Origin: Coriobacteriaceae bacterium
Lineage (GTDB): Bacteria; Actinomycetota; Coriobacteriia; Coriobacteriales; Coriobacteriaceae
Assembly (NCBI GenBank): GCA_902364645.1
Contig: CABJEP010000003.1
Coordinates: 62,001-126,000 of the forward strand
Reading direction: 5' to 3'
DNA length: 64,000 nt
A model generated the notes under the pieces. It ran no database searches, had not been told where the DNA came from, and saw only the letters and a list, made by a program, of their open reading frames with translations. How positions within the stretch are numbered: position 1 is the stretch's first letter; every line of letters begins with the position of its first letter. The translations under genes and the position numbers were made by a program. Positions 27,685 to 37,556 of this stretch are shown piece by piece.

Positions 27685-28623
27685 ATGACAGACATCGTCC
27701 ACGTCGAAAATCTCGTCAAGCGCTACGACGATCTTATTGCGCTCGACCACTTTAATCTGAGCATCGCCCCCGGCGAGATCTTTGGCCTGCTGGGCCCCAA
27801 CGGCTCGGGCAAGACCACGTCCATCAACTGCATTCTGCAGCTGCTCTCCTACGACAAAGGCACTATCGAGCTGTTCGGTGAACCCATGACGCCCACGCGC
27901 TATGACCTCAAGCGCCGCATCGGCGTGGTGCCGCAGCAGGTGGCGGTGTTCGACGAACTCACCGTGCGCGAGAACATCGACTATTTCTGTAGTCTCTACG
28001 TCAGCGACCGCAAGCGCCGCCGCGCGCTCGTGGACGAGGCGATCGACTTTGTCGGCCTGGGCGACTTTACCAAGTTCCGCCCCGGCAAGCTCTCGGGTGG
28101 CCTGGCGCGCCGCCTCAACATTGCCTGCGGCATCGCGCACAAGCCCGAGCTCATCTTTTTTGACGAGCCCACGGTGGCGGTCGACCCGCAGAGCCGCAAC
28201 GCCATCCTGGAGGGCATCTGCCGCCTGCGCGACGAGGGCGCCACGGTGGTGTATACCAGCCATTACATGGAGGAAGTCGAGCAGATCTGCAGCCGCATCA
28301 TGATCATGGACGGCGGGCGCGTGCTGGCACAGGGCACCAACGACGAGCTCAAGCGCATGATCCAGATGGGCGAGCGCGTGACTGTCGAGGTCGGCGCCGT
28401 CGAGGCCGCCACGGTCGAGCGGCTGCGCGCTCTCGAGCACGTGCTTTCGGTCGAGCTGTCCGGCGGCGAGCTCGTCTGCACCTGCGAGGCGAGCCCGCAC
28501 AACCTGGTGGACATCCTCGACACGCTGCGCGCCGCCGACGTGGCGCTCGGCCGCGTGTGGAGCGAGCCGCCGACTCTCAACGACGTGTTCCTCGAGATCA
28601 CCGGCCGCGAGCTGCGCGACTAG
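27685..28623 (+). CDS. ABC-2 exporter ATPase
   Basis: The 312-residue ATPase has Walker A GPNGSGKTTS, Q-loop GVVPQQ, a signature written LSGGLARRL, and Walker B LIFFDEPT. The H-loop is TSHYMEE. About 80 C-terminal residues extend past the ATPase core, as in DrrA/NatA-type exporters. ATG 27685 is chosen because the family-conserved sequence begins there and AGAAGGG precedes it. The gene is divergent from the two-component system and followed by two permeases nine bases apart and overlapping, so it is the first gene of a three-gene exporter operon. The substrate is unknown; antimicrobial peptides or lipids are typical. Confidence 0.95.
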   Translation: MTDIVHVENLVKRYDDLIALDHFNLSIAPGEIFGLLGPNGSGKTTSINCILQLLSYDKGTIELFGEPMTPTRYDLKRRIGVVPQQVAVFDELTVRENIDYFCSLYVSDRKRRRALVDEAIDFVGLGDFTKFRPGKLSGGLARRLNIACGIAHKPELIFFDEPTVAVDPQSRNAILEGICRLRDEGATVVYTSHYMEEVEQICSRIMIMDGGRVLAQGTNDELKRMIQMGERVTVEVGAVEAATVERLRALEHVLSVELSGGELVCTCEASPHNLVDILDTLRAADVALGRVWSEPPTLNDVFLEITGRELRD

Positions 28624-28632
28624 GGGGCGGCC

Positions 28633-29820
28633 ATGTTCAATACCATCATCACCACGCTCAAGACGCTATTGCGTCGACCGAGTACATGGGTTTGGGGCGC
28701 GATCTTTCCCATTGCGCTTTCAACGATGTTCATGTTTATGTTTGCGAACCTCAGCTCCGACGGCAAGGTCGACCCGGTGCCGGTGGCCGTCGTTGCCGAC
28801 GAAGCCTGGGAGGCCTCGTCCTTTAAGGACGTGGCGACCTCGCTTGCCAAGGAGGGCGACGATCAACTGCTCGAGATTCACGAGTGCGAGGATGCGGACG
28901 CCGCGAACCGTGCGCTCAAGTCCGGCGAGGTCGCGGGCATCTATACGGTCGACGCTGCGGGCACGCCCAAGCTCACGTTGCTGTCGAGCTATGACAGCTC
29001 GCGTGCGTCGACGGTGCTCATCGACCGCAGCATTCTGGAGACGGTGGCAAGCTCGTATACACAAAATGCCGAGCTCATGTCCCAGATTGCCCAGGACAAC
29101 CCGGCGGCGCTCGCCGATCCGGAGACGGTTGCGCGCGCCCTGTCGCTCGAGGGCGGAACCCGTCGCGTGAGCCTGACGCGCACCACGCCCGACGGCACGA
29201 CCATTTACTACTACGCGCTCTTTGGTCTGGTCGCGATGATGTCTGCCGAGTTTGCCGCCTTGAGCGTCGTCGACCTGCAGCCCAATCTGTCGGGCCTTGG
29301 CGCGCGCCGCTGCGTGGGTGGCCTTTCCAAGACGGCGTCGCTAGCCGGCATCTTTGTCGGCTCGTGGCTGGTTTCCTTTGCCTCGATGGCGGTCGCGATT
29401 GGCTACGTGCGCCTAGTCGTTGGCGTCGACTTTGGCGGGCGCGAGGGGCTGTGCCTGCTGGGCGGTGCTGCATCCGCGCTTGCCGCCACGGGCCTGGGGC
29501 TCTTTGTGGGCACGCTTCCCGTTAAGGGTGGCAAGGCGTCCAAGTCGGGCATCCTCACGGGCTTTGCCACCACGTGCGCCCTGTTCGCCGGCCTCTACGG
29601 CGAGCCGGCGATGGCACTTGCCGACGACGTCGCCCGCGCCTGCCCGGCCGAGTGCTGGCTCAATCCCGTCAAGCTTATCTGCGACATGTTCAACCGCCTG
29701 TATTTCTTTGAGGACCTGGGCCCCTTTGCCGTTCGCGCCGGCGCGCTCGTCCTGATGGCCCTGGTGTTCGTTGCCGCCGCCACGCTGATCTTTGGAAGGA
29801 GCCGCTATGAGCACCTTTAA
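28633..29820 (+). CDS. ABC-2 type permease 1
   Basis: The 395-residue membrane protein has one N-terminal helix (about 17-38), a roughly 160-residue extracytoplasmic region containing YDSSRASTVLIDRS, then five or six helices from about 200 to the end. This is the usual ABC2_membrane_3 / YhgE-like layout. A conserved GLGARRC...SLAGIF stretch lies between helices. It probably forms a heterodimer with the next permease, whose start lies inside this gene's last codons. Confidence 0.92.
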   Translation: MFNTIITTLKTLLRRPSTWVWGAIFPIALSTMFMFMFANLSSDGKVDPVPVAVVADEAWEASSFKDVATSLAKEGDDQLLEIHECEDADAANRALKSGEVAGIYTVDAAGTPKLTLLSSYDSSRASTVLIDRSILETVASSYTQNAELMSQIAQDNPAALADPETVARALSLEGGTRRVSLTRTTPDGTTIYYYALFGLVAMMSAEFAALSVVDLQPNLSGLGARRCVGGLSKTASLAGIFVGSWLVSFASMAVAIGYVRLVVGVDFGGREGLCLLGGAASALAATGLGLFVGTLPVKGGKASKSGILTGFATTCALFAGLYGEPAMALADDVARACPAECWLNPVKLICDMFNRLYFFEDLGPFAVRAGALVLMALVFVAAATLIFGRSRYEHL

Positions 29821-31012
29821 GACCGCGCTTCGCATGGCGCTGGCGCACCCGTTCTACCTGCTCATCTATACGGTGTTCATCTCGCTCATGGGCGTATTCA
29901 TCGCGGCCTCGGTGAGCTGGAACTCGTCGCAGCTTACCGAGTACGAGCCCTACGACACCAACGTGATCGTGGTCGACCGCGACAATAGCGACCTTTCGCG
30001 GGCGCTTACCAAGCACCTAGGCTCACGCTTTGACCTGGTCACGGGCGTTGGTGACGACACGTACGACCTTGCGGATGCGCTCTCCAAGAGCAATAGCGCC
30101 AAGGGCAGCGCCGATTGCGTGTTCTTTATCCCGGAGGGGTTTGAGGACGATCTTGTTGCAGCCGCCCGTGCGGGGGAAGACCTGCCCAAGCTCGATGTGA
30201 CGTACGGCTCCGGTACCATGGCGGCGGCGCTCTCGTCTGCCGAGGCCTCGCGGTGGATCTCGCTCGCGGGCGCTGCGGCCGCACTTGAGCCCGCCGCCTC
30301 TAACGGCAGCGTCGCAAAGGCCGCCGAGCATGCCGCCGCCAAGCGCGCGAAGGTCGAGATTGAGCAGGTCAAGGTCTACTCGACTGCCGCCGCCACGCTC
30401 AAGTCGTACTTCAACTTTGGCGCGTACGCGATCATCTCGTCGGTCATCGTGTCGGTGGGATTGGTGTTCTCGGGCATGAACGAGCCCGAGCGCGTGCGCC
30501 GCATGGAGGCCAGCCCGGTCTCCGAGCGCCAGCGTTCGCTTGCTGTGTTCGCGGCTGCCGCGGTGCTCACCGTCTGCATTTGGCTCGTGTCGAGCATGAT
30601 GGGCGTCGTGGGCTTTGCCGGCGCGGTTGCCGAGGTCGGCGCGGGTCGTGTGTGCCTGGCGCTGGCGGCGACGTTTGCCCTGGCGTGCACGCCTCTGGCC
30701 GTTGGCTTTACGCTGTCGAGCTTGGGCGCGCGCGAGGAGCTGCTCAACGGCGTGGGCAACTTGCTTGGCATGCTCATGACGTTTTTGGGCGGCGCTTGGA
30801 TGCCGCTGTCGCTCATGGGCTCGGCCGTGCAGACCGCGGCGCATTTTGTGCCGACGTTTTGGGTGAACGACGCGATTGGCAAGGCGCTCGCCGCGGACCT
30901 GACGTCCACCGTGCTGGGCGACATCGCCTGCGATCTGGGCGTCACGGTGCTCTTTGCCGCGGCCATCGCCGCCGTAGGCCTAGCTCTCGCGCACAACAAA
31001 TCCCGCGCCTAG
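29807..31012 (+). CDS. ABC-2 type permease 2
   Basis: The 401-residue permease has the same topology as its neighbour: one N-terminal helix, a large outside domain (about 40-200) and a C-terminal membrane block. ATG 29807 follows GGAAGGAG and overlaps the previous gene by 14 bases, which indicates coupling. The extracytoplasmic part is Ala-rich (AAAALEPAASNGSVAKAAEHAAAK). It completes the exporter operon that begins at 27685. Confidence 0.92.
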   Translation: MSTFKTALRMALAHPFYLLIYTVFISLMGVFIAASVSWNSSQLTEYEPYDTNVIVVDRDNSDLSRALTKHLGSRFDLVTGVGDDTYDLADALSKSNSAKGSADCVFFIPEGFEDDLVAAARAGEDLPKLDVTYGSGTMAAALSSAEASRWISLAGAAAALEPAASNGSVAKAAEHAAAKRAKVEIEQVKVYSTAAATLKSYFNFGAYAIISSVIVSVGLVFSGMNEPERVRRMEASPVSERQRSLAVFAAAAVLTVCIWLVSSMMGVVGFAGAVAEVGAGRVCLALAATFALACTPLAVGFTLSSLGAREELLNGVGNLLGMLMTFLGGAWMPLSLMGSAVQTAAHFVPTFWVNDAIGKALAADLTSTVLGDIACDLGVTVLFAAAIAAVGLALAHNKSRA

Positions 31013-31017
31013 CCACC

Positions 31018-31224
31018 TAGTCATTGGGGACGTTCTTAAACGACTAGTCATCGGGGACAGTCTTTGCCGATTCGCCGGTCTGCCGGACGGGTTGGCAAGG
31101 ACTGTCCCAATATGCCGGCCTTTGGGACCACTCATTGGGGACATACTCATTGGGGACAGACTTAAATGAGCGATTTCACTCATTTAAGTCTGTCCCCAAT
31201 GAGTATGTTTACCCAATGACTACC
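31018..31224. repeat. GGGGAC-type palindromic repeat cluster, left copy
   Basis: The intergenic block 31013-31329 contains TCATTGGGGACGTTCTTAAA, a TCATCGGGGACAGTCTTTGC...GGCAAGGACTGTCCC hairpin (about 31049-31108), and a perfect 30-bp inverted repeat (31141-31170 with 31179-31208) around an 8-base loop. The same modules recur at 34717-34866 and partly at 43345-43382. The GGGGACA core is reminiscent of REP elements mobilised by RAYT transposases, which is inference. From 31225 to 31329 there is only an AT-richer stretch and the GGGGGGA ribosome-binding site. Confidence 0.85.
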
Positions 31225-31329
31225 CAATGACTAGTCTGAAATAAATTCCAGGCCTCGCTCCAAAAATAGTTCGCCTGGGTTTACTATTACCCTAGAAAAG
31301 TAGCAACAGGCTAACAATGGGGGGATAGC

Positions 31330-32043
<714 letters not shown>

Positions 32044-32051
32044 GCGACACC

Positions 32052-34718
32052 ATGACACCTCTCGCAAAGCGACTCCCGCGCGAGCTGCGCCGCAATATCG
32101 GCAAGTACCTGGGCATCTTTTTACTCATGTGCGGAAGCATCGCCCTTACCTCGGGCTTTTTGCTCGCGGCGCATTCCATCGGTTGCCTTATCGACGACAT
32201 GCGCGATGCGTACACGATCGAGGACGGCCGCGTGACCACCTCCTTCGAGGCCACCAAAGACCAGCTCAAGGCAGCCGAGGATGCGGCTGACGACGTCGGC
32301 GGCGTCACACTCTACAAGAATTTCTCCATCGACGCCATCATCAAAAAAACCGCCGGCGACGATGGCACCAAGCGCACGCTGCGCACCTATGCGCACCGCA
32401 CCAAGGTCGATATCGCGTCCTACTGTGAGGGCAGGCAGCCCAAGACGGACGATGAGGTGGCCATCGACCGCGTTTTTGCCACCAACAACGATCTTGCCGT
32501 GGGCGATAAGGTCGAGCTTGAGGGTCGCATCTACACTATCTGCGGCATCATGACCCAGCCCGATAGCCAGGCGCTGTTCCTCAATAATTCGGACTTTACG
32601 GTGAACACCATCACGTACGGCGTGGCCGAGGTCACCGATGCCGGCTTTGCCGCGCTCGAGGATGCCGGCGGCGCGCCTGCCTACACCTACTCCTTCATCT
32701 TTGCCGATCGCGATCTCTCCACTGCAGATCGCATCGATGCCGAACAGGACATGGTCGAGGCGCTGGCCGATGCCGATGCGCGCGTGGACGATCTGATCGA
32801 TGCCGATTCCAATCAGGGCATTGGCTATGCGCGCGACGACGTGGACGGCGACTCCATGATGTGGATGACGTTGCTCGACATCATCATCGTGATCATGGCG
32901 TTTGTCTTTGTGGTGCTCACTGACGCCACCATCGAGGAGGAGAGCGCCATCATTGGCACGCTGCTCGCCAGCGGCTATCGTCGACGCGAGATTGTGCTGC
33001 ACTACCTGGCACTTCCCGCCATCGTGGGCGTGGTCGCGGCGCTTTTGGGCACTGCGCTCGGCGTTGCGTTCTTTACCGAGCCCATGCGCGGTCTCTACTA
33101 CGGCTCGTACAGCCTGCCACCCTTCCAGGTGTACTGGAGCTGGGAGATCTTTGTGAAGTGCGCCGTGGTTCCCGCCGCCGCGCTCATCCTCATCACGCTG
33201 GTGGGCCTGCTTCGCAAAATGGGCAAGACGCCGTTGCAGTTCCTTCGTCACGAGGCGAGCGGCAAATCGGGCACCAAGCGTGGCCTGCAGCTGCCGGAGC
33301 GCATGGGTTTTGTTTCCCGCTTCCGCCTGCGTATCTTCCTGCGCAATCTGGGCAACTTTGCCACGCTCTTCGTGGGCATTGCATTTGCGTCGCTACTGCT
33401 GCTCTTTGGCCTGGCGATTCTGCCCACGATGACGCACTATGCGGACAACCTCGAGACGAGCCTGGTCGCTGAGCACCAGTACACGCTCAAGGCGCCGCTG
33501 GAGCTCGAGGGTACTGCCGAGGAGCGCGAGCAGTGGTCGGCACTCGAGCGCTTGCAGTCGGTTGACGGCGCGCTGCTTTCCGCCGCCCAGGATGCCGATG
33601 ACGCACTTGACGACGCGGCCGATGCGGCGCGGGCGGCAGCCGATGCCGCGACCGCGTCTCCGTCTGCCGAGAGCCTGGCCGCAGCGCAGGACGCGCTTGC
33701 CAAGGTCCAGGACAAGAAGGACGCGCTCTACGCACGCCTTGACGATCTTGCCGATGCCCTCGACTGCAACCGCGACGAGGCTATCGACCTGATTGACAAG
33801 GCCTCTAAGATCGACACTGACAACGACGATATCCACCCGGTCAATACGACCGACAACGGCACGGGTGCAATCGCGCAGGCCGAGAAATATGCCGTTTACC
33901 AGCTGCAATACGACCGCGGCGATGGTAATGGCGAGGAGACGATTTCCGTCTACGGCATCTCGCCCGATTCGCGCTATTGGAAAGACCTCAACGTCGGCGA
34001 TGGGCGCGTCGTCTTTGGCGGCGGTCTGCTCGATAAGTTTGGCTGGAGCGAGGGTCAGAAGGTCGCGCTCGGCGACAAGTACGAGGGCGAGCATTATTCC
34101 CTTGAGTACGCGGGCAAAGATTGTGTCTGGGGCTCCAAGTCGGACATGAATATCTATATGAGTATCGACGACTTTAACGAGCTGTTCGACAACGACGCCG
34201 CCTACTTTAACGGCTATGTGAGCGACGAGAAGCTCGACCTCGACGCTCGTTACTTTGCCGGCGACACCACGCCCGACGACATGCGTGCCGTGGGCGACCA
34301 GTTCATCGGCATGATGGGCAAAATGATCGGCATGATGGTCGGGCTCGCGGTGTTTATCTTCCTGCTGTTTATGTACCTGCTGACCAAGGCTGTGATCGAC
34401 CACAGCGCCCGTTCGATCAGCTACATGAAAGTCTTTGGCTATCGCGACAGCGAGATCTCGCATCTGTACATCCGCTCGATTACGCTGTGCGTGGTGGCGT
34501 CGCTCGTGCTGAGCCTGCCGGTCATAATTGGTTCGCTCACGGCCATCTTCCGCTCTATGTTGCTCGCCTACAACGGCAATATCGAGATCTACGTGCCCAC
34601 TTGGTCCATGGCTGCATGCATCGGCATTGGTTTTGCGACCTATCTGGTCGTGGCGCTGCTACACACGCGCTCTATCAAGCGCGTCAGCCTGGCCGAGGCC
34701 CTCAAAGTCCAAGAGTAG
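32052..34718 (+). CDS. FtsX-like ABC permease with large external domain
   Basis: The 888-residue permease starts at ATG 32052, nine bases past the ATPase stop; an upstream TTG is less likely. A first helix (about 15-40) precedes a MacB-PCD-like region. Three helices and the first FtsX domain lie at about 270-400, a further helix pair near 440, then a long outer segment and a terminal FtsX domain (about 755-880). The outer segment contains an Ala/Asp heptad-like stretch (DDALDDAADAARAAADAA... AAAQDALAKVQDKKDAL) predicted to be a coiled coil. The layout suggests mechanical coupling to an envelope partner. Substrate unknown. Confidence 0.93.
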   Translation: MTPLAKRLPRELRRNIGKYLGIFLLMCGSIALTSGFLLAAHSIGCLIDDMRDAYTIEDGRVTTSFEATKDQLKAAEDAADDVGGVTLYKNFSIDAIIKKTAGDDGTKRTLRTYAHRTKVDIASYCEGRQPKTDDEVAIDRVFATNNDLAVGDKVELEGRIYTICGIMTQPDSQALFLNNSDFTVNTITYGVAEVTDAGFAALEDAGGAPAYTYSFIFADRDLSTADRIDAEQDMVEALADADARVDDLIDADSNQGIGYARDDVDGDSMMWMTLLDIIIVIMAFVFVVLTDATIEEESAIIGTLLASGYRRREIVLHYLALPAIVGVVAALLGTALGVAFFTEPMRGLYYGSYSLPPFQVYWSWEIFVKCAVVPAAALILITLVGLLRKMGKTPLQFLRHEASGKSGTKRGLQLPERMGFVSRFRLRIFLRNLGNFATLFVGIAFASLLLLFGLAILPTMTHYADNLETSLVAEHQYTLKAPLELEGTAEEREQWSALERLQSVDGALLSAAQDADDALDDAADAARAAADAATASPSAESLAAAQDALAKVQDKKDALYARLDDLADALDCNRDEAIDLIDKASKIDTDNDDIHPVNTTDNGTGAIAQAEKYAVYQLQYDRGDGNGEETISVYGISPDSRYWKDLNVGDGRVVFGGGLLDKFGWSEGQKVALGDKYEGEHYSLEYAGKDCVWGSKSDMNIYMSIDDFNELFDNDAAYFNGYVSDEKLDLDARYFAGDTTPDDMRAVGDQFIGMMGKMIGMMVGLAVFIFLLFMYLLTKAVIDHSARSISYMKVFGYRDSEISHLYIRSITLCVVASLVLSLPVIIGSLTAIFRSMLLAYNGNIEIYVPTWSMAACIGIGFATYLVVALLHTRSIKRVSLAEALKVQE

Positions 34719-34866
34719 TCATCGGGGACGTTCTTAAATGACTAGTCATTGGGGACAGTCTTTGCCGATTCGCCGGCTCGCTGGCCGTGCTGGCAAGGAC
34801 TGTCCCTAGCTGCCAGGTGGCGAGGCACTCATTTAAGTCTGTCCCCAATGAGTGCCCAACGACTAG
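34717..34866. repeat. GGGGAC-type palindromic repeat cluster, right copy
   Basis: It repeats the modules of 31018-31224 in the same orientation: ATCGGGGACGTTCTTAAATG, then the GGGGACAGTCTTTGCC...GGCAAGGACTGTCCC hairpin (34751-34806), then CATTTAAGTCTGTCCCCAATG. The block starts within the FtsX stop codon, so the ATPase/permease pair is bracketed by direct copies. Confidence 0.85.
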
Positions 34867-34875
34867 GTGTTGCGC

Positions 34876-34906
34876 TTGACTTTGACCCTGCTTCAACGGG
34901 TACCAT
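34876..34906 (+). promoter_or_regulatory. Candidate MerR-type promoter (19-bp spacer)
   Basis: TTGACT (34876-34881) and TACCAT (34901-34906) are 19 bases apart, with ACCC...GGGT symmetry inside the spacer. Long-spacer promoters with a central dyad are typical of MerR-family control. Start codon 34949 lies 43 bases downstream. Confidence 0.4.
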
Positions 34907-34948
34907 CTCCTATGTCTGTAACGCCGTATAGACCGAGGGGATAGATCT

Positions 34949-36154
34949 ATGACCGCAACTGCACCCGTCGCACCGGCAAAGGTGTACTTTACCAACCTGC
35001 GCACGCATGCTCGCGAGAGCCAGCTCGACAAGCTCAAGCGCCTCATTCGCCGTGCCGGCATTGAGCAGATCGACTTTGAGAACAAGTTCGTCGCTATCAA
35101 GATTCACTTTGGCGAGCTGGGTAACCTGAGCTTTTTGCGCCCCAACTACGCCCGCGCCGTCGCGGACGTCGTGAAGGAGCTGGGCGGCAAGCCCTTCCTC
35201 ACCGACTGCAACACGCTCTACGTCGGTAGCCGCAAAAACGCGCTCGAGCACATCGACACCGCCTACCAGAACGGCTTTACCCCGTACGCCACGGGCTGCC
35301 AGGTCATCATCGCCGACGGCCTCAAGGGTACCGACGAGGCGCTCGTCCCGGTCGAGGGTGGCGAGTACGTGCGCGAGGCCAAGATCGGCCAGGCACTCAT
35401 GGATGCCGATATCGTGATCAGCCTTACGCACTTTAAGGGTCATGAGCAGGCCGGCTTTGGCGGCGCCATGAAGAACTTGGGTATGGGTGGCGGCAGCCGC
35501 GCCGGCAAGATGGAGCAGCATGCCGCCGGCAAGCCGAACGTCGCGACCGAGCACTGCATTGGCTGCCGTGCCTGTGAAAAGATCTGCGCGCACAACGCTA
35601 TCTCGTTCGACGACACCCGCGAGTGCGAGCTTGCCAACGGCAACACCCGCACGGTCCACGTGGCTGCCATCGACCACGATCGCTGTGTGGGCTGCGGCCG
35701 CTGCATCGGCGTTTGCAACCAGGACGCCATCAAGCCCGGCTATGACGCTGCGGCCGACGTGCTCAACTACAAGATCGCCGAGTACACCAAGGCCGTTGTC
35801 GACGGCCGCCCGAGCTTCCATATCTCACTGGCTATGGATATCAGTCCCAACTGCGATTGCCATCCCGAAAACGACACGCCCATCGTCAACGATATCGGCA
35901 TGTTCGCGAGCTTCGACCCGGTCGCCATCGACCAGGCCTGCGCCGATGCCGTTATGGCGTCCGAGCCGCTTCCCAACACTGAGCTCACCGACAGCGCCGC
36001 CAAGATGGAGCATGACCACGAGCATCTGGAGGGCGAGCAGGCCAAGGACCCCTTCTGCATCACGCATCCCGACACCGACTGGCGCGCGTGCATCGCGCAT
36101 GCCGAAAAGATCGGCCTGGGCACGAGCGAGTACGAGCTCATCGAGGTCAAGTAA
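34949..36154 (+). CDS. DUF362 iron-sulfur protein with ferredoxin domain
   Basis: The 401-residue soluble protein has a DUF362 domain spanning most of the sequence (HFGELGNLSFLRP, ISLTHFKGHEQAGFGGAMKN). Inserted in it at about residues 208-260 is a bis-4Fe-4S module with CIGCRACEKIC and CVGCGRCIGVC. A further Cys pair (PNCDCHPEND) and a His/Glu-rich stretch (EHDHEHLEGE) follow. Family members are common in anaerobes and are presumed electron carriers or metal-centre proteins, but no reaction is established. GAGGGGA precedes ATG. It is monocistronic, ended by the terminator at 36206. Confidence 0.93.
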   Translation: MTATAPVAPAKVYFTNLRTHARESQLDKLKRLIRRAGIEQIDFENKFVAIKIHFGELGNLSFLRPNYARAVADVVKELGGKPFLTDCNTLYVGSRKNALEHIDTAYQNGFTPYATGCQVIIADGLKGTDEALVPVEGGEYVREAKIGQALMDADIVISLTHFKGHEQAGFGGAMKNLGMGGGSRAGKMEQHAAGKPNVATEHCIGCRACEKICAHNAISFDDTRECELANGNTRTVHVAAIDHDRCVGCGRCIGVCNQDAIKPGYDAAADVLNYKIAEYTKAVVDGRPSFHISLAMDISPNCDCHPENDTPIVNDIGMFASFDPVAIDQACADAVMASEPLPNTELTDSAAKMEHDHEHLEGEQAKDPFCITHPDTDWRACIAHAEKIGLGTSEYELIEVK

Positions 36155-36205
36155 CACCTGTCTATTGGACATATCAAGCGCTTTTGTAGCGCAACGTTAG
36201 CAAAA

Positions 36206-36240
36206 GCCGCCCGTGAGCACAGCGCTCGCGGGCGGTTTTT
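36206..36240 (+). terminator. Rho-independent terminator after DUF362 gene
   Basis: CCGCCCGTGAGC pairs with GCTCGCGGGCGG (one G-T pair) and runs into TTTTT. The T-run merges with the left arm of palindromic element E. Confidence 0.88.
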
Positions 36241-36368
36241 CGGAAGTATGCGGCAAATTCTGAGACCGCCGACCACACTGTGTTTTTTGCCAACAAAATC
36301 GCAGGTAAACCAGGTGCGAAACAGGGGTCTGGTCGGCAAGTTCAGATTTTGCCGCATACTTCCGAAAA
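36237..36368. repeat. Long palindromic element, copy E (divergent)
   Basis: The arms TTTTCGGAAGTATGCGGCAA... (36237-36263) and their complement (36341-36368) pair with two mismatches. The inside keeps GCCGACCA/TGGTCGGC and AAAATCGCAGGTAAA, the diverged equivalent of the AAAACCGCAGGTAGA core of copies A-D. It lies between convergent genes. Confidence 0.75.
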
Positions 36369-36404
36369 CAGGGGTCAGCTGGAGCTGTAAATGCTGATAT
36401 TTGC

Positions 36405-37370
36405 CTAAAAATTCTCGTCGAGGAAGTTATCGACCGTATTCCAGTAGAGTTCGGGGTCAACTTGCGCGCTCTTGGCGTGGGTGGCGCCGTGGATAGTGAG
36501 CTTCTGTTTAACCTTGCTGGCGCACGCGTCGTAGTTTTGGTCGAGCATACTGTACGGTACAAAGGTGTCCCGGTCGCCATGGATAAATAGCATGGGGACC
36601 GTCGCGTGTTTAAGCTGTTCCACGCTGCTCGCCTTATGAAAGTCGTAGCCTGCGCGCACGTTGCACACCAAGTTTGCTACATCGAGCAAGGGAAAGCTGG
36701 GCAGGCCGAACACGTCCTTGAGCTGCAGAGAAAACTCGTCCCAAACACTCGTATAACCACAGTCCTCGATAATGCATTTTACATTTGCAGGCAGAGATTC
36801 CCCCGCGACGTTCATGGCCGTCGCCGCACCCATCGACTCGCCAAAGACCAGGATGCGCGCCTCGGGGTCGGCCTGAACGATGCGCCCGATCCACGCGATG
36901 ACATCGAGCCGCTCGGGCCAGCCCATGCCGATATAGTCGCCGCCGGAGCGCTCGTGGGCACGGGCGGCGGGCGCGAGCACGTTCATGCCGCGGTCGTGGA
37001 AGCGCTTGACGTATCGGGCCATGCCGATGGGCTCGTCGGTGTATCCGTGCAGGCAGATAGCGTAATCGTGCGTGCTTTCCGGGCCGGCAAAATACCAAGC
37101 GGCAAGCTCGGTTCCGTCATCTGCGGTGAGGCTGCTGCTCTCGCGATTCTCTTTAAACCACGCCCGCGCCTCGGTTCCCTCGGCATCCGGCTGCTCACTT
37201 TCTTTGCCGTCCTTGCCGTCCTGCATCATCTTCATGGTGTATGGCGCGCGGGGATTCAGCGCGAAGTCAAACAGAAAGTTGCCGGCAAATCCGAGCAGCG
37301 CAATGACAACCACCAGCGCAACGACGCCGGCTATCTTGAGCTTTCGATGGGAACGTGCGTTTTGAGACAT
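36405..37370 (-). CDS. Membrane-anchored alpha/beta hydrolase
   Basis: The 321-residue protein has a single N-terminal membrane helix (about 12-38) and an extracytoplasmic alpha/beta-hydrolase domain. The nucleophile is S179 in GESMG, the acid is in GDRDTF (D266/D268) and the general base is H298. The LHGYTDEPIGM loop supplies the oxyanion hole. It resembles YqkD-type hydrolases. The substrate is unknown, probably an ester or lipid. GGAAAG lies before ATG 37370, and a near-consensus promoter lies 50 bases upstream. Confidence 0.93.
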   Translation of the reverse strand: MSQNARSHRKLKIAGVVALVVVIALLGFAGNFLFDFALNPRAPYTMKMMQDGKDGKESEQPDAEGTEARAWFKENRESSSLTADDGTELAAWYFAGPESTHDYAICLHGYTDEPIGMARYVKRFHDRGMNVLAPAARAHERSGGDYIGMGWPERLDVIAWIGRIVQADPEARILVFGESMGAATAMNVAGESLPANVKCIIEDCGYTSVWDEFSLQLKDVFGLPSFPLLDVANLVCNVRAGYDFHKASSVEQLKHATVPMLFIHGDRDTFVPYSMLDQNYDACASKVKQKLTIHGATHAKSAQVDPELYWNTVDNFLDENF

Positions 37371-37419
37371 AAGAAGCTTTCCTATAAGATGTTAATACAT
37401 CAACATTTAATGCAAGCGC

Positions 37420-37448
37420 ATTATGGACGTTCACCGTTGATGCGTCAA
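37420..37448 (-). promoter_or_regulatory. Near-consensus sigma-A promoter
   Basis: Reading the minus strand, TTGACG (37448-37443) and CATAAT (37425-37420) are separated by exactly 17 bases. A second TTGATG/CATCAA symmetry around both boxes could serve an operator. It drives the hydrolase at 37370. Confidence 0.72.
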
Positions 37449-37512
37449 CAGGCAAAGAATGGGTAAACAAAGGGTCACGTATGGTGCAAATTTCGCACGC
37501 ACCCAGACGCTT

Positions 37513-37521
37513 TGATATAGT
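37513..37521 (+). promoter_or_regulatory. Extended -10 promoter
   Basis: TGATATAGT (TGn followed by TATAGT) lies 36 bases before the hemolysin III start. No good -35 is present, as is usual for extended -10 promoters. Confidence 0.5.
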
Positions 37522-37556
37522 GTTGAGAACTCTTTACGTTGGAGGATGTAACCGGC

